From Magnetovibrio sp. (lineage in GTDB: Bacteria; Pseudomonadota; Alphaproteobacteria; Rhodospirillales; Casp-alpha2), in NCBI GenBank assembly GCA_002690705.1, contig NZFO01000011.1, positions 123,062 to 187,061 on the forward strand: a stretch of 64,000 bases of DNA. Reading direction: 5' to 3'. Below, in pieces: positions 63,815-64,000 of this stretch (within the stretch, counting starts at the first letter, position 1; each line of letters starts with the position of its first letter). A model generated the notes under the pieces. It was not told the DNA's origin. It did no database searches and worked only from the letters and a program-made list of their open reading frames with translations. A program made the translations under genes and the position numbers.

Positions 63815-64000
63815 ATGCGTATCGCAGACGTTCTTGCTTGTAAATCGGGCGCAGTCATCACTATTGCACCGAATGCACAGGTCGTGACTGCCATTTCTGC
63901 ATTGGCTGAAAACAATATCGGCGCGGTACCAGTTTGTGGTGCTGATGAAGTAATGGTTGGGATTTTGTCTGAGCGAGATGTAGTCCGTGAGCTCATGACT
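63815..64000 (+). CDS. CBS-domain protein (3' truncated by window edge)
   Basis: The first 62 residues of a CBS-domain protein: MRIADVLACKSGAVITIAPN, then AISALAENNIGAVPVCGADE and VGILSERDVVRELMT. The VxxAISxLAExNIGAVPV and GILSERDVVR motifs are typical of the first CBS domain of small stand-alone two-CBS proteins in alphaproteobacteria, which bind adenosyl compounds. GAGAGG lies about 7 bases before ATG 63815. The rest of the gene is outside the window. Confidence 0.9.
   Translation, partial: MRIADVLACKSGAVITIAPNAQVVTAISALAENNIGAVPVCGADEVMVGILSERDVVRELMT

Overview
The window reads as one chromosomal segment of an alphaproteobacterium, most likely a marine, free-swimming relative of the Rhodospirillales. 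The evidence is the flagellar gene set with a DUF6468 protein and MotE, a CckA-type hybrid kinase directly behind flhB, the order cckA-recA-alaS, a COQ9 homologue, and the split PntAA/PntAB/PntB transhydrogenase. I see no phage, insertion sequence, CRISPR array, rRNA or tRNA. The exact lineage cannot be resolved by eye.

Layout. (1) 1-16 kb is a flagellar region: the end of a DUF6468 gene, motE and a 1251-residue AMIN-like/TPR protein on the plus strand; a converging minus-strand operon (FlhB C-terminal paralogue, small unknown, fliO, fliP); serine dehydratase sdaA; then flgB-flgC-fliE-fliQ-fliR-flhB-cckA. (2) 16-25 kb holds recA with a strong terminator, alaS, a decayed MFS transporter gene, a MoxR ATPase, a CitE-like lyase, a CoxE-like VWA protein and a secreted cyclophilin. 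(3) 25-31 kb holds meaB with a small overlapping partner, pyruvate kinase, an AEC transporter and an SGNH-fold protein. (4) 31-49 kb is metabolic and transport: a giant indolepyruvate ferredoxin oxidoreductase, a nucleotide-sugar epimerase, three EamA transporters, a dehalogenase-like hydrolase, a long-chain acyl-CoA ligase, oligopeptidase F, an ABC1 kinase, threonine dehydratase, a His-rich CbiX protein and a RidA protein. (5) 49-58 kb holds glycine amidinotransferase, pntAA-pntAB-pntB, rpsU, def-COQ9, an unknown helical protein and a GGDEF-like protein. (6) 58-64 kb holds two small DUF465 proteins, two acyl-CoA ligases (one PrpE), a decayed short-chain dehydrogenase and the start of a CBS-domain protein.

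How the genes work together. The flagellar genes supply most of the type III export gate (FliO, FliP, FliQ, FliR, FlhB), proximal rod parts (FlgB, FlgC, FliE) and motor-associated factors; CckA links them to cell-cycle control. PrpE, MeaB and the acyl-CoA ligases point to use of propionate and other short or branched carboxylic acids through CoA esters. The indolepyruvate oxidoreductase, threonine and serine dehydratases, RidA and oligopeptidase F point to peptide and amino-acid catabolism.

The most noteworthy observations are two decayed genes that can be reconstructed from broken reading frames (an MFS transporter at 20149-21335 and an SDR at about 63027-63590), an imperfect 75-base tandem duplication at the start of pntAA together with a long lysine-rich tail, and a very large periplasmic-type AMIN/TPR protein next to motE. 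Nothing in the window amounts to a clear new defence or mobile system.
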